Shown here piece after piece: positions 41,177 to 51,079 of a stretch of DNA of 64,000 bases. The notes beneath the pieces were generated by a model, which was given only the letters and a program-made list of their open reading frames with translations, had not been told where the DNA came from and made no database searches. The DNA comes from Photobacterium piscicola (GTDB lineage: Bacteria > Pseudomonadota > Gammaproteobacteria > Enterobacterales > Vibrionaceae). Both the position numbers and the translations under genes were made by a program. The DNA lies in the NCBI RefSeq assembly GCF_900166965.1, contig NZ_FUZI01000014.1, positions 1 through 64,000 of the forward strand. The letters are read 5' to 3'. How positions within the stretch are numbered: position 1 is the first letter of the stretch; every line of letters begins with the position of its first letter.

Positions 41177-41334
41177 TGCAGGCCCTCCTAATTGATGAGC
41201 CATCATTATAATACAAACAAAAAAACAATTAAACCTTAATTGGTTCAATATTCACATTTAAGGTTTAATCATGACTTATGGTGTAATTTTTTGTGACATA
41301 GGTTTAATTAAATATAACTATGATCTTTTTAAGT

Positions 41335-41586
41335 ATTAGAGGCCTAAAAGCAGAAATTACTTAATTTATGGGATTAAAGCGAAATGACAAAAAAATGATA
41401 GGGGATAGGCGAGTTAATGTATAATCAGCGCGGGTGCTCTTGGCTGTCTAGTCTTGAGCAACAAACAGATATGTTTTGTGATAGACCAGATAGATGAAAG
41501 CCCCGTTAATTTTAAATCAACGAGGCCGACAAATGACTCTAGACAATTCATATGTTAGTGCCTCTCACTATAGGAGGCAAGTAAAA
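41335..41586 (+). promoter_or_regulatory. hok leader with probable sok antisense region
   Basis: The stretch includes AAAAAAATGATAGGGGATAG, a TATAAT-like box (41420-41425), and the GC-rich block GCCCCGTTAATTTTAAATCA-type hairpin (41499-41520), where hok loci encode Sok. An ORF of 31 codons starting at 41494 runs into hok in the same frame and may play the role of mok. Its first 220 bp recur inverted at 1990-2210. Confidence 0.65.
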
Positions 41587-41736
41587 ATGCCAAAAAGAAA
41601 CTTCCCAACAGGATTACTAATTGTGTGTCTCACATTATTAGTTGCATTGGCACTCGTCAGGGATGACTTGTGTGAAGTCCAGTACCAAGATGGTACTAAA
41701 CTCTTTAAGGCGGTACTTGCCTACGAAGTGAGATAA
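41587..41736 (+). CDS. hok: Hok/Gef-family type I toxin
   Basis: A 49-residue membrane toxin with 'LLIVCLTLLVALALV' as the single membrane segment, then 'DDLCEVQYQDGT' and 'VLAYE', the Hok signature with its conserved Cys29. It depolarises the inner membrane when the labile antisense RNA is lost after plasmid loss. The ATG at 41587 gives the usual Hok length and has GGAGG 10 bp upstream. The frame is also open upstream to 41494. Confidence 0.9.
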   Translation: MPKRNFPTGLLIVCLTLLVALALVRDDLCEVQYQDGTKLFKAVLAYEVR

Positions 41737-41853
41737 TCTAGCCTAAATGGTGGGGCAGTAATGCCTCACCATTTCAGGTTTTGTTTGGTTACATTGCCAA
41801 TGAGCACCCAACCTTCATACTTTCAAATTAGTCTCATTTAACATCAAATCTAT

Positions 41854-42468
41854 TTATGCGTACTGCTTAGCTTTTTCTAATTGTTTTTGAAGGTGAAGAT
41901 CTGCTTTTCTATAAATCTCTTGTAGCTCTACACTAAATAACTCATCAGCCTGAATAACATCAGGAGAGCCCTCATTAGAACTATGCATTAATGAATGTTT
42001 TACTTCATTATATATTTTATCTAGTACTTTTTTTTCATCTACATACCGTACTAAACGGTCGTATAAGCCAGCATTTTTAAGGATGATTTCATTATCATCT
42101 ACTATCTTTTTATATTTGCTCATATCTACAACATAACGATTTTCTTCATAGAACCAAGCTATACAAGAAAGTCTTGCCATATCTGCATGTGGATATGGAT
42201 CTTCGTACACCCAATCTAAATTCATATCTTCTATTTTTTGGTCTAAATCTTGTTGAACATCCAATTCAATTTTTGTCGCTATACCGAGCAACTCTAAATA
42301 ATCTGACTTATACGCGACAAGTTTGATAAATTTAGCCACACCAATAAGCTCTCTATCTGAGTCTGAATCCCATCGAGCGCTCTCATCCTCATTCTCATTC
42401 CAGAATTTTTTTTCTAACTCATACCGTTCTTTTAAAGCTAACAGTTCATTTTGTAAAATGTCTTTCAT
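41854..42468 (-). CDS. Unknown helical protein, 204 residues
   Basis: Not recognised. It is highly charged, predicted mainly helical, with no signal or membrane segment. It begins 'MKDILQNELLALKERYELEKKFW' and has a mid 'SCIAWFYEENRYVV' and 'KHSLMHSS'. ATG at 42468 is taken; one more lies four codons upstream. It may form an operon with the 42-residue ORF before it. Location between two toxin-antitoxin loci hints at defence or maintenance, nothing more. Confidence 0.6.
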   Translation of the reverse strand: MKDILQNELLALKERYELEKKFWNENEDESARWDSDSDRELIGVAKFIKLVAYKSDYLELLGIATKIELDVQQDLDQKIEDMNLDWVYEDPYPHADMARLSCIAWFYEENRYVVDMSKYKKIVDDNEIILKNAGLYDRLVRYVDEKKVLDKIYNEVKHSLMHSSNEGSPDVIQADELFSVELQEIYRKADLHLQKQLEKAKQYA

Positions 42469-42480
42469 ATAAATCAACAC

Positions 42481-42609
42481 CTAAGCTTTATTCAAAAATT
42501 CGCAAGAGTAAAAAATTACATTCTCATAGGGATATTTAATTCCCCTGTTCAGTTTTAATTTACGCCCTAAAACATCATATTTTAATCTAATCTCTATATC
42601 TTCAGCCAT
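42481..42609 (-). CDS. Small unknown ORF, 42 residues
   Basis: Reads 'MAEDIEIRLKYDVLGRKLKL...' ending '...FYSCEFLNKA', 12 bp before the next gene. The frame stays open about 25 codons upstream of the ATG, so it may be the tail of a broken gene. No family recognised. Confidence 0.35.
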   Translation of the reverse strand: MAEDIEIRLKYDVLGRKLKLNRGIKYPYENVIFYSCEFLNKA

Positions 42610-42780
42610 ACCATTAACTACCTGTAATATTAGGTTAAAGTTATCTGTAACAGAGCATATGGAAGAGGGATATAGACATCATTGAAAAAGTACGGAAAAG
42701 GTGATGTAACTCAACATAAAAAGTACACCTAAAACATATTGAATCTTTGCGATCCGATACGCTGTAACGTTTCATGCATA

Positions 42781-42812
42781 AAAAAGACCGCCTCGATGGG
42801 CGGTCATTTAAC
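42781..42812 (-). terminator. Terminator of the HTH/PIN operon
   Basis: Minus strand: GACCGCC pairs with GGCGGTC over a 6-base loop, then TTTTTT. It lies 250 bp after the PIN gene; the stretch between (42816-43056) holds no gene. Confidence 0.75.
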
Positions 42813-43056
42813 GTAAGAAATTTTTATCCGTACTGACAGAGTACTTATGTAAAGATTCCCCGCATTTAAAATAGTTAATCCAATAAGGATTAACTATTTT
42901 CCTATAAAATCCCAGCTTTTTTACGCTAATCCACTAAGCATTAACAAAATATTTGATTTAATTATCATTAAGCTTTGATATCCAATTAATTTAAGGCAAT
43001 AAGGTCTAGATATTAATGCTTATTTTAGCTTTTTGTTATTGCTGGCTTTATTTTAT

Positions 43057-43629
43057 TTATTCAAAAATGGCTCTAAATGAGATCATCTTTGATGCAAATC
43101 TTACTAACCCTTGCTTCTCTAGCATTTCAATCATTTCTTGATAAGTTAGTTTTGGATTTTTATTTTGACTCATATATTTTGAGATCGCCTCCAAACATTT
43201 ATTTGGAGACAACTCATACATATCAGATAAAAAATCATCGGGGTGAACAGCTGAAATACCAAATTTATTTAAATAGTCGTCAGGAAAATCCTTAAGATTA
43301 AAAGTGATAATGTGCTCAGCATTAGATTTTATTGCTGCGGCAAGAACATGTCGATCATCTACATCAGGAAGATCGAGCCCTGAAATCAAGCACTCATGGC
43401 CTGTAACTAAGCAATCAGGAACATGACTATCCATTAAAAATCGAACTCGTTCTAACTTTTCTTCTGAAATGTCAGGTCGTTTTATTAATAAATTACGAAT
43501 CCATTCATCATGTATTTGATTACTCCAACGTCCTTGGAATAATCCCGTCATGATAAGATGCATCAACATATTTCTTAATGGCGCAGGGTATAAAGTACAG
43601 GCATCTAATACTACTGTGAATTTTCGCAT
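43057..43629 (-). CDS. PIN-domain toxin
   Basis: A 190-residue PIN (PIN_3-like) ribonuclease. Acidic residues expected at the active site: Asp9 in 'VVLDACTLYP', Asp in 'DLPDVDDRHVLAAA' near 89-92, and 'IITFNLKDFP' near 111. PIN toxins of VapC type cut tRNA or mRNA. It starts 4 bp after the HTH gene, the order antitoxin then toxin. Confidence 0.88.
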   Translation of the reverse strand: MRKFTVVLDACTLYPAPLRNMLMHLIMTGLFQGRWSNQIHDEWIRNLLIKRPDISEEKLERVRFLMDSHVPDCLVTGHECLISGLDLPDVDDRHVLAAAIKSNAEHIITFNLKDFPDDYLNKFGISAVHPDDFLSDMYELSPNKCLEAISKYMSQNKNPKLTYQEMIEMLEKQGLVRFASKMISFRAIFE

Positions 43630-43633
43630 ATTT

Positions 43634-44089
43634 TTATAATCCTAATTCATAATCAAGCGATGCCAATTCGTCTAATGCCTCCATACGCTTGTTATATAAT
43701 TCTTCTTTGTATTTTTGAATATCCACAAAAGCTACTTTTCGTCGGTTACCCGTACGAGTATATGGGATCTCATTTTGATCAAGAATTTTTATAAGCGTAG
43801 GACGAGACATATTAAGAATATCAGCCGCTTCTTGAGTTGTTAGTTGGGCGTGTATAGGGGTAATTGATACAGTATTACCATCACTTAACACGGTTAATAT
43901 TTCAATCATCATTTTTAAAGCAGATACAGGTATTTCTATCCTTTTTGTGTCTCCTTCTGGCGTAGTTATTTGTATATTTTGACTATCTCCTTTAATGGCA
44001 AGCACAGCAGCAAGCTCTCTACTTCCAAGTTGTGCAATTGCCATCTCTTCCGCATTAGGCAGCCGATTTTGGATTGCTTTAGTTGACAT
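43634..44089 (-). CDS. HTH antitoxin of the PIN toxin
   Basis: A 151-residue protein with a MerR/excisionase-like HTH in the second half ('LTTQEAADILNMSRPTLIKILDQNEIPYTRTGNRRKV', about residues 85-121). ATG at 44089 is chosen because GAGG is 8 bp upstream. The N-terminal part may bind the toxin. It likely represses its own operon. Confidence 0.83.
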   Translation of the reverse strand: MSTKAIQNRLPNAEEMAIAQLGSRELAAVLAIKGDSQNIQITTPEGDTKRIEIPVSALKMMIEILTVLSDGNTVSITPIHAQLTTQEAADILNMSRPTLIKILDQNEIPYTRTGNRRKVAFVDIQKYKEELYNKRMEALDELASLDYELGL

Positions 44090-44233
44090 ACGAATTCCTC
44101 TATATTTAAACGATATGGCCACTCTCTCATAGATGGCTTACGTTTATGTTTCAATGAGTGCTTAGCACTCTTAGTGGGGGTATTTTCGTTAAAACGAAAA
44201 TTAAAATTAATATTTTGAAAAAATCATTTTTTT

Positions 44234-44301
44234 CGAAATATTCGCAATGACTACATACTAGCTTATTTAATTAACCTGTCAAGTATTCGAAATATTCGCA
44301 A
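44234..44301. promoter_or_regulatory. Repeated operator of the HTH/PIN operon
   Basis: CGAAATATTCGCAA occurs at 44234-44247 and 44288-44301, that is 54 bp apart, upstream of the antitoxin. Each contains the palindrome CGAAATATTCG. Good candidate binding sites for the antitoxin. Confidence 0.6.
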
Positions 44302-45030
44302 CAGACCTATTATCAATCTAATGAGATCAAAATACTCGTCAAATCGATCCTAGAAACGATTTTAAGACCATAAATACCGTTCATTCAGCTCGTAGTATGA
44401 CTTTTCGCTAAAAACGGCTGTATTTAACAGTATGCATCTATCACGTACTTCGCGATCAGCGTTCGTGATAATTCCCCTTGAAACAGCTCATTTTATCTAA
44501 GAAAGTCACCTTAAAGAAGACTCAATATAACGTTATTATTTTGTTAATGATGTTACCTGATCCTAAATTATCACTTTGGACATAATTTACTGGATAATCA
44601 CAAAAAATAGAGATATTCATCAACTTACAATGTCAGTATTCATAACAAATGTTGACGTTGTTTTCTAGTAATAATGAGTCAGTTGTAGGACTCATTTACC
44701 TGCTTTTATTATTTGCAACAAGCCCCCTGACACTATGTGACATATTTATCTGGAGGCATATTTTCTGCATTATTCATTTAGAACAGAAATATATTTAAGC
44801 ATTTTTTGCAACCACGATCATACAATAATGAATAATTAGTATTCTTTTAATTTACTTCCTGTAATCAAGTTATCGTTCTTAATATATCAATGAAATTATA
44901 TTTCACAAAAAACACATAATCGGAGTATAACTTCACTACTGATAAGGATAAGTAACTAATCATTCCTGTTATGAACTCCTCATCAAATTAAATATTTATC
45001 TATTCATATTTAATATTTAAGGACCGTAAT
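44302..45030. other. Gene-free stretch before the sialidase gene
   Basis: No ORF supported. It contains the segment 44487-44583, repeated in inverted form beside the CRISPR repeat at 5413. The last part should hold the sialidase promoter; an AAGGACC ribosome site precedes its ATG. Confidence 0.6.
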
Positions 45031-47352
45031 ATGACATTTAAGAAAACATACCTATTAACCCTTATTACATCATTGTTATCTTGTTCTGTAAGTGCACAAG
45101 TCATGGAGTTTATTCCATCTACTAACCCTATTCATGATGAACCAATCGAACAAGGTTGGGTAAATTATTTAAGTGGTCATGGTTATGGACAAAGCATTGT
45201 CAATGAGGATTTGATTGAGTGGTATGTCAATGGTAATAATGGCCGCGCTAATTGGAAAATCACCCCCGATACAATTATAAATAGCCAAGCACAAAATTAT
45301 GGCTGGCAACTTACAACACAAATGCGTGTCGCTAGCGGTGGTTACATAACAAATTATTACTCTAATGGTAGTAAACGGTTTTTACCTATTATATCCATCA
45401 ACCAAAATAATGAATTAACAGTTACATTTGATGGTGAAACAACAGAAACAATACTTACGACAAACAGCACAGTTTACGACTATCATCGTTATGATATTGT
45501 TTTTCATCCAGGCGATACTCAAACAGCAAGTTTTTATTTTGATGGCCGTTTAATTCGCGATCAATGGGTAGGGACAGCAAGTAACCAAAATATAATTGCG
45601 TGGGGTAATGGTTCATCTTCAATATCAGGAGAAGCGTATTATAAATCTATCGTATTTCAAGTAAATGGAGATGCTGTTTTTTCCTCCCCAAATAGAATTC
45701 CATCACTTGTAGTTAGTGACAACCCCCCGGGAACAGTCGTAATTTTCGCCGAAAAGAGAGTCGGTGGTGGTGATCCTGGTTCAACCTCAAATACTAATGA
45801 TATTATTACTCGAACATCTCATGACTTCGGCAGAACATGGAGCAATGAGCTTAATTTAACTGAAGAGATTAATATTAGCGATGACTTTGACTTTTCAGAT
45901 CCTCGTCCTATTTACCTTGCTGATGAAAATAAAGTATTAGTCTCTTACGTCCGTTGGCCAACCAATGCTGCTCAAAATGGTGATCGAATTAAACCTTGGA
46001 TGCCTAGTGGGGTTTTCTATAATATCTATGACGTAGCAAATAACACATGGGAACAACCCGTTAATGTTACTTCGGATGTTAAAGAACGCACATTACAGAT
46101 TATTGGTTGGGGCGGCCATGAATATTACACACGCAGTAGTCAAATAACCTCTACTGATAGTTGGGATTTTTCTACTCAATTAAGTATTTATAGCGGAACT
46201 AAAAACGAATTATTTATTTCAAATGGATCATATGAATTCAGAGTTAATTATACCCATGATAATCAAGGTCGATTAATTGCTCATCTTAATGGTCAAGAAA
46301 ATCCTATCATTATTAAAAATAAAGGTGACCATGTAGGAAGTATCTTTGCTTCTTCAATCCAATATTCTCCTGCAGATCAAAGCGCTCGTTTGTTAATTAA
46401 TGATGTTCAATTAGCTCAATGGACGGGTATGCCTTCAACGAGCAACACCGTAGGATTTGGCCAAACTGATGCTCAACAAGAAGGAAGATTACATATAAAA
46501 TCTCTCTCTCTTACTAAAAACACTGCAACAATAATTAACTATGATGCTAGTGCATTAGCCATGTTAAACCCTTCAGTATCGCCCAATAGCCCTGAATCAC
46601 AAGGGTGGCAAAAAGCACATTCAGGTAAAGCTTATAACTTTTATGGTGTCGCGAGTATCAATCCAGGGCCAGGCCATGGTATTGAACTTACAAAGCAAAC
46701 CGAGCTTCAAGGCAATCATAATCAACGGTTAATTTACCCTGCTATTACACTTGATAAATATTTTCTTAATGTGGTTTCCGCATTCTCCGATGATAAAGGT
46801 CAGACATGGACAACAGGCTCAGCACTTCCTATCCCTTACAGATGGAATAATAACTTAGAAACCCTAGAGCCAAGTGAGGCAGATCTTGTTGAATTAAATA
46901 ATGGTGATTTATTACTTACTGCCCGCCTAGATTTTAATAAAGTCGTCAATGGGACTAATTACGGTCCTAGACATCAATTCATCAGCTCTGATGGTGGTGA
47001 AACATGGACAATGCCAGAAGGTAATAATAGTTCTCTATTTAATAAACTCAGCACAAGTACAGTAGATGCTTCCATTACACGTTTTAAGCCAGCAAATGGT
47101 GAAAGCTATTTATTATTTACGAACCCTATGGGTAGCCCTGCTGGTTCAAATGGCCGTTCAGATCTTGGTTTATGGTTTAGTTTTGATGAGGGAGCAAGTT
47201 GGCAAGGACCGATTCAATTAGTCAAGGGAGGTTCTGCTTATTCTGATATTTATCAACTAGACGATAACAATGCAATGATCATCGTTGAAGACAATGGTCC
47301 TAAAATTAGGGTTCTAACAATACCTGTAACATTAATAAAACAAACCCTATAA
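45031..47352 (+). CDS. nanH: Secreted sialidase (neuraminidase) with lectin-like domains
   Basis: A 773-residue protein with signal peptide ('YLLTLITSLLSCSVSA'). Order: N-terminal lectin-like domain (about 30-220), start of the six-blade propeller with 'NRIP' (catalytic Arg), Asp boxes 'SHDFGRTW', 'FSDDKGQTW', 'SSDGGETW' and 'SFDEGASW', a second lectin-like domain inserted at about 350-505, and the Tyr motif 'SAYSDIYQL' near the end. This is the plan and length of Vibrio cholerae NanH. It releases terminal sialic acid from host glycans. No sialic-acid uptake or catabolism genes are nearby. It ends in a terminator. Confidence 0.9.
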   Translation: MTFKKTYLLTLITSLLSCSVSAQVMEFIPSTNPIHDEPIEQGWVNYLSGHGYGQSIVNEDLIEWYVNGNNGRANWKITPDTIINSQAQNYGWQLTTQMRVASGGYITNYYSNGSKRFLPIISINQNNELTVTFDGETTETILTTNSTVYDYHRYDIVFHPGDTQTASFYFDGRLIRDQWVGTASNQNIIAWGNGSSSISGEAYYKSIVFQVNGDAVFSSPNRIPSLVVSDNPPGTVVIFAEKRVGGGDPGSTSNTNDIITRTSHDFGRTWSNELNLTEEINISDDFDFSDPRPIYLADENKVLVSYVRWPTNAAQNGDRIKPWMPSGVFYNIYDVANNTWEQPVNVTSDVKERTLQIIGWGGHEYYTRSSQITSTDSWDFSTQLSIYSGTKNELFISNGSYEFRVNYTHDNQGRLIAHLNGQENPIIIKNKGDHVGSIFASSIQYSPADQSARLLINDVQLAQWTGMPSTSNTVGFGQTDAQQEGRLHIKSLSLTKNTATIINYDASALAMLNPSVSPNSPESQGWQKAHSGKAYNFYGVASINPGPGHGIELTKQTELQGNHNQRLIYPAITLDKYFLNVVSAFSDDKGQTWTTGSALPIPYRWNNNLETLEPSEADLVELNNGDLLLTARLDFNKVVNGTNYGPRHQFISSDGGETWTMPEGNNSSLFNKLSTSTVDASITRFKPANGESYLLFTNPMGSPAGSNGRSDLGLWFSFDEGASWQGPIQLVKGGSAYSDIYQLDDNNAMIIVEDNGPKIRVLTIPVTLIKQTL

Positions 47353-47369
47353 GATTTTTTATAACTATT

Positions 47370-47405
47370 GCCTCCAAATTATATTATAAATTTGGAGGCT
47401 TCTTA
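47370..47405 (+). terminator. Terminator after the sialidase gene
   Basis: GCCTCCAAATT pairs with AATTTGGAGGC around 8 bases, then TTCTT. The arms are perfect over 11 bp. Confidence 0.75.
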
Positions 47406-47675
47406 AGTTTTATCTGTTGTTGTTTGTTGGGACATATAACAGATGTTATGTGAAATTGGTGGTTAATTTCTCTGATATGGAATGAAGTTAGTTGTGACAG
47501 AATCGCTTAGTGATCACACACAGCAAGCAACTCAGCTTTTAACAAAAATCGAATCAATCTAACACCTCCAAGGAATACTACATATTGTGCTTGATTGTAT
47601 TTACTTGCGCATATATTGTATTCCGGTTTTTATATAAAACCACACTTATAATAGGTAATAATAAGGATATCGGTC

Positions 47676-48824
47676 ATGGCAACAGTAAAGTTTTATCCAG
47701 TTGGTAACGGTGATACAAGTCTAATTACCTCAAAAAATGGCAAGCATATATTAATGGACTATCGACAACATAGTAGTGCTACTGATAGTACAAAACCTCA
47801 ATTCGATATAGCTTCTGATATCAAGAAAACATTGGTAGATGCTAAAAAAGATGGTCTTGAAGTTCTAGCTTTCACTCATGCCGATAAAGATCATATAGAA
47901 GGAAGTACAGAGTTTTTCCACCTTGAGCACGCAATTAAATATCAAGGGGACGGACGCATTAAAATCGATCAACTTTGGGTTCCTGCTGCGATGCTATTGG
48001 AGTCTGTTGATCGAGACAAACTCTCATCTGAATTTGCTATTTGGCGTTCAGAAGCCCGTTATCGTTTAAAAAATAAAACTGGTATTCGTGTATTTTCACA
48101 ACCGGATGAACTAGTAAAATTAATCGAAAGCTGGCAGATGAATATTGATGAGCTTTCTGATCTAATTGTTGATGCTGGTACTATTGTTGATACATTTTCG
48201 TTGGAAAATGACAATGTCGAATTCTTTGTTCATTCACCTTTTATGAAATATTGCGAAGAAGCTGGAAAAGAGGTTAAAAAAGTACGTAACCAAGCCTCTC
48301 TTATATTCAATATTCGATTCAATGAAGGAGGAGAGGCTTTTGATTTCCTCGCTATTGGTGATTCAGAGTGGGAAGTTCTAGAAGACATTGTGTCTATTAC
48401 TAAGTACTACAAAAACGAAGACCGTTTACGTTGGGACCTATTAAATATCCCCCATCATTGTAGCTATCTCGCTTTGTCTGATGAAAAAGGTGATAACGAA
48501 ACAGAACCCAAAGAAAAAGTTGCAGAGCTTCTCTTATTGGGTAACAAAGATGCTTATATGATTTGTTCAAGCAATTCTTTCGACGAGTCAACTTCTGAAG
48601 CATTAAATTCTACTCAACCACCTCATTTACAGGCAAAACGTTGCTATGAACGTTACTTGCGTGATGTAAATGGACGTAGCCTAATCGTCACGATGGAAAA
48701 TGAAAGCAAAACTAAGCCACAGCCTGTAATTATAGAATTCACTTCTTCAGGCTTATCAAAAAGAAGTTATAAAATGACAGCCGCGTTAGCCACTGCTGCT
48801 GCCACTCCAGCGCGAGCGGGATAA
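47676..48824 (+). CDS. Metallo-beta-lactamase-fold hydrolase of the E2-E1-JAB-patatin operon
   Basis: A 382-residue protein with the MBL metal motif His68-x-Asp70-x-Asp72-His73 in 'FTHADKDHIEG', a later 'AIGDSE' aspartate and the 'NIPHHCSY' histidines near 260. It looks like ComEC-type MBL domains without the membrane part. The last 18 residues form an Ala/Thr-rich tail ending 'ATPARAG', so the final residue is Gly. An AAGGATAT site precedes the ATG. It is the first gene of three and 5 bp ahead of the next. Substrate unknown. Confidence 0.85.
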   Translation: MATVKFYPVGNGDTSLITSKNGKHILMDYRQHSSATDSTKPQFDIASDIKKTLVDAKKDGLEVLAFTHADKDHIEGSTEFFHLEHAIKYQGDGRIKIDQLWVPAAMLLESVDRDKLSSEFAIWRSEARYRLKNKTGIRVFSQPDELVKLIESWQMNIDELSDLIVDAGTIVDTFSLENDNVEFFVHSPFMKYCEEAGKEVKKVRNQASLIFNIRFNEGGEAFDFLAIGDSEWEVLEDIVSITKYYKNEDRLRWDLLNIPHHCSYLALSDEKGDNETEPKEKVAELLLLGNKDAYMICSSNSFDESTSEALNSTQPPHLQAKRCYERYLRDVNGRSLIVTMENESKTKPQPVIIEFTSSGLSKRSYKMTAALATAAATPARAG

Positions 48825-48829
48825 TTATC

Positions 48830-51079
48830 ATGGCTGATTTTTTTCCTATAGAAGCTGACGAAATTGATCAGAACAAAGTGAAGTTAGACGGCTCCACTGC
48901 CATGATCAAAGCTATTAATAAAGATCGTAATACCACACTCATTGACGTGCGTGCGAGAGTGAATTCAGGTAAAAGAGCTGAATTTATTTCTGTTGATATT
49001 TGCAATGACGATGTGCCCTCTCGAAATTCGGTTGGTATTTGTTATAAAGAGCGCATTGTTTACATGTTTACCAAAGAAAGTGAGTTACCGTCAACTTTTG
49101 CCCTTCGCAAAGGTTTTCCTATCACTATGCATCAGAATAGTCCGTCTGAAGATGCTGAAAAATCTCTATGCTTATATTTAGAACCTACAGATGTAGTAGC
49201 AGCGTCATGGACAGCTGAAAAGCATTTGAAGCGAACTAATTGGTGGTTGACACAGGCTGCTCTTGGAAAACTACATCATGATGACCAAGGTATTGAACAG
49301 CTATTTTTCAATCCATCGTCAACAATTATCTTACCGTATGATTACGATCATGAGTCAAACCACGGAAAACAGTTAAATGCCGTGATGCATAACAAAAAAG
49401 AGACAATAGAAGAGGGGGCTTTTATTGTAACTAATTGGAAAAGAAAGAGTCTTTCACGACACGGAGCATTGATAAATGTTGTTACCATTATAACCCCTTC
49501 TATTGTTCATGGTGTTGTTAATAGGAATGTAAATACGATATCAAAACTCAATGAGTTATTAAAACCATTGGGGGTTGAAATCATTGATCTAATACGACAG
49601 CAATTATTAGAAATCATCAATTCAAGTTCATATCGTTTAGACGTAAATGCTACAGTTTTTATTCTAACATTTCCGATGCAACGTTCTCCTGATAGTCCAA
49701 TTGAAACTCGTCAAACCATAGCTATCATAGCCTTTCAATCATTAGCTGAACTAGCAGTTATGTTTGATGTTACTGATGAAACCACAAAGTATCTTAGAAC
49801 AAATGCTAATGGAAAGTTGCTCCCTATTTGTAGTGATAATGTTGATTTAAATATTGAATTTATGGAGTGTCTTAAAGAGACCAGTGCAAAAGAACGTCGC
49901 CTTCAGTCAGGGATTATAAAATCCTTTGGTAAAGGAGCTATTATTGGTGCAGGAGCATTAGGAGGAGCACTTGTTGATTTTTGGGCAAAAGCTGGTTGGG
50001 GCTCATGGACTGTTGTTGATAACGATTCATTTCGACCTCATAATTTTACTAGGCACGTCATCCCATCATCAGCCGTTGGGCAAAATAAGGCTAAATTTGT
50101 AGCTGCCCATTATTCTTATTATTTTCAAGACTGTGATTTTACTGGTATTAATATTGATGCAAAAAATTTCAACATACCAACAGTCAACGAATACCTAAAC
50201 AAATCAGATCTTATTATTGATGCTAGTGCATCTTTAAGCTACCCGCGAGCCATTAGTCTAAATAGGTATGCTCCTAGGCATATGTCGGCATTTTTTATTC
50301 CGAGTGGCAGCGGTGCAGTTTTACTTGTTGAGGACAAGCGAAGAAAAGTCCGTCTTGCTTCATTAGAAGCACAGTATTACAGGGTATTAATTAATGAACC
50401 TATTGGTGATAAGCACCTTGTAAGTACATCAGACCAATTTCGTTCTGGTGTCAGCTGTCGTGATAATTCTTTTGTTATGTCTCATTCTCGGGTAATGGCA
50501 TGTTCGTCCTTATTATCTGAGCAGATCATTAAAGCTAGCTGTCAAGATGACCCTATGATTATGATTTGGCATGATGAAGTCGAAACCGGAGAGCGTGCAT
50601 TTTATAGGGCTATCGCTCGTAAAGATGTCATGAATAACAATCACAATCTTAATAAATTTAAAGTTCACTGGGATGAAGGAATAGAAGATCGCATTAGAAA
50701 ATTAAGATCTCAAAATTTACCGAATGAAACGGGCGGAATTTTGATTGGTTACCATGATATGACTCAGAAGAGCGTTTATATTGTTGATGCATTATCAGCT
50801 CCAGACGACAGTATTGGTACTCCTACTTCATTTCAGCGAGGAACTAACGGTGTAATAGTAACGTTAGAAGAGGTTGCCACTCGCACAGCTAATAATGTGG
50901 GTTACATTGGTGAATGGCATAGTCACCCAAAAGGTGCTTCTGCTCGCATGAGTAAACTAGATATTAACCAACTCGAAGAGCTTGCAATTAATTTATCTGA
51001 AGATGGGTTGCCTGCATATCAAATGATTATTGGTGAAAATGAGACTAAAGTTTACGAGAAGGTGTTAGATAGTGAGTAA
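48830..51079 (+). CDS. E2-E1-JAB fusion: ubiquitin-like conjugation and deconjugation enzyme
   Basis: A 749-residue protein. Residues about 1-170 resemble the E2-like part of CBASS Cap2: likely catalytic Cys114 in 'EKSLCLYLEP', then 'NWWLTQAALGKLHHDDQGIEQLFF'. Residues about 365-560 are a ThiF/E1 adenylation domain: Gly373-x-Gly375-x-x-Gly378 in 'IIGAGALGGA', 'VVDNDSFRPHNFTRH', and a candidate E1 Cys in 'GVSCRDNSF' near 542. Residues about 610-745 form a JAB/JAMM peptidase: Glu633, His697-Ser-His699-Pro, Ser708, Asp711. In type II CBASS the E1-E2 (Cap2) and JAB (Cap3) are separate proteins; here all are in one chain. No Ubl gene or cyclase is adjacent. Confidence 0.85.
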   Translation: MADFFPIEADEIDQNKVKLDGSTAMIKAINKDRNTTLIDVRARVNSGKRAEFISVDICNDDVPSRNSVGICYKERIVYMFTKESELPSTFALRKGFPITMHQNSPSEDAEKSLCLYLEPTDVVAASWTAEKHLKRTNWWLTQAALGKLHHDDQGIEQLFFNPSSTIILPYDYDHESNHGKQLNAVMHNKKETIEEGAFIVTNWKRKSLSRHGALINVVTIITPSIVHGVVNRNVNTISKLNELLKPLGVEIIDLIRQQLLEIINSSSYRLDVNATVFILTFPMQRSPDSPIETRQTIAIIAFQSLAELAVMFDVTDETTKYLRTNANGKLLPICSDNVDLNIEFMECLKETSAKERRLQSGIIKSFGKGAIIGAGALGGALVDFWAKAGWGSWTVVDNDSFRPHNFTRHVIPSSAVGQNKAKFVAAHYSYYFQDCDFTGINIDAKNFNIPTVNEYLNKSDLIIDASASLSYPRAISLNRYAPRHMSAFFIPSGSGAVLLVEDKRRKVRLASLEAQYYRVLINEPIGDKHLVSTSDQFRSGVSCRDNSFVMSHSRVMACSSLLSEQIIKASCQDDPMIMIWHDEVETGERAFYRAIARKDVMNNNHNLNKFKVHWDEGIEDRIRKLRSQNLPNETGGILIGYHDMTQKSVYIVDALSAPDDSIGTPTSFQRGTNGVIVTLEEVATRTANNVGYIGEWHSHPKGASARMSKLDINQLEELAINLSEDGLPAYQMIIGENETKVYEKVLDSE

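Noticed and set aside
41494..41736. An 80-residue toxin starting at 41494
   Set aside because: Hok-family proteins have about 50 residues, and a GGAGG site precedes the ATG at 41587. The longer frame may instead serve as a mok-like leader.
47676..48824. Naming the MBL gene a beta-lactamase or ComEC
   Set aside because: There is no signal peptide and no membrane channel domain. Only the MBL fold is supported.
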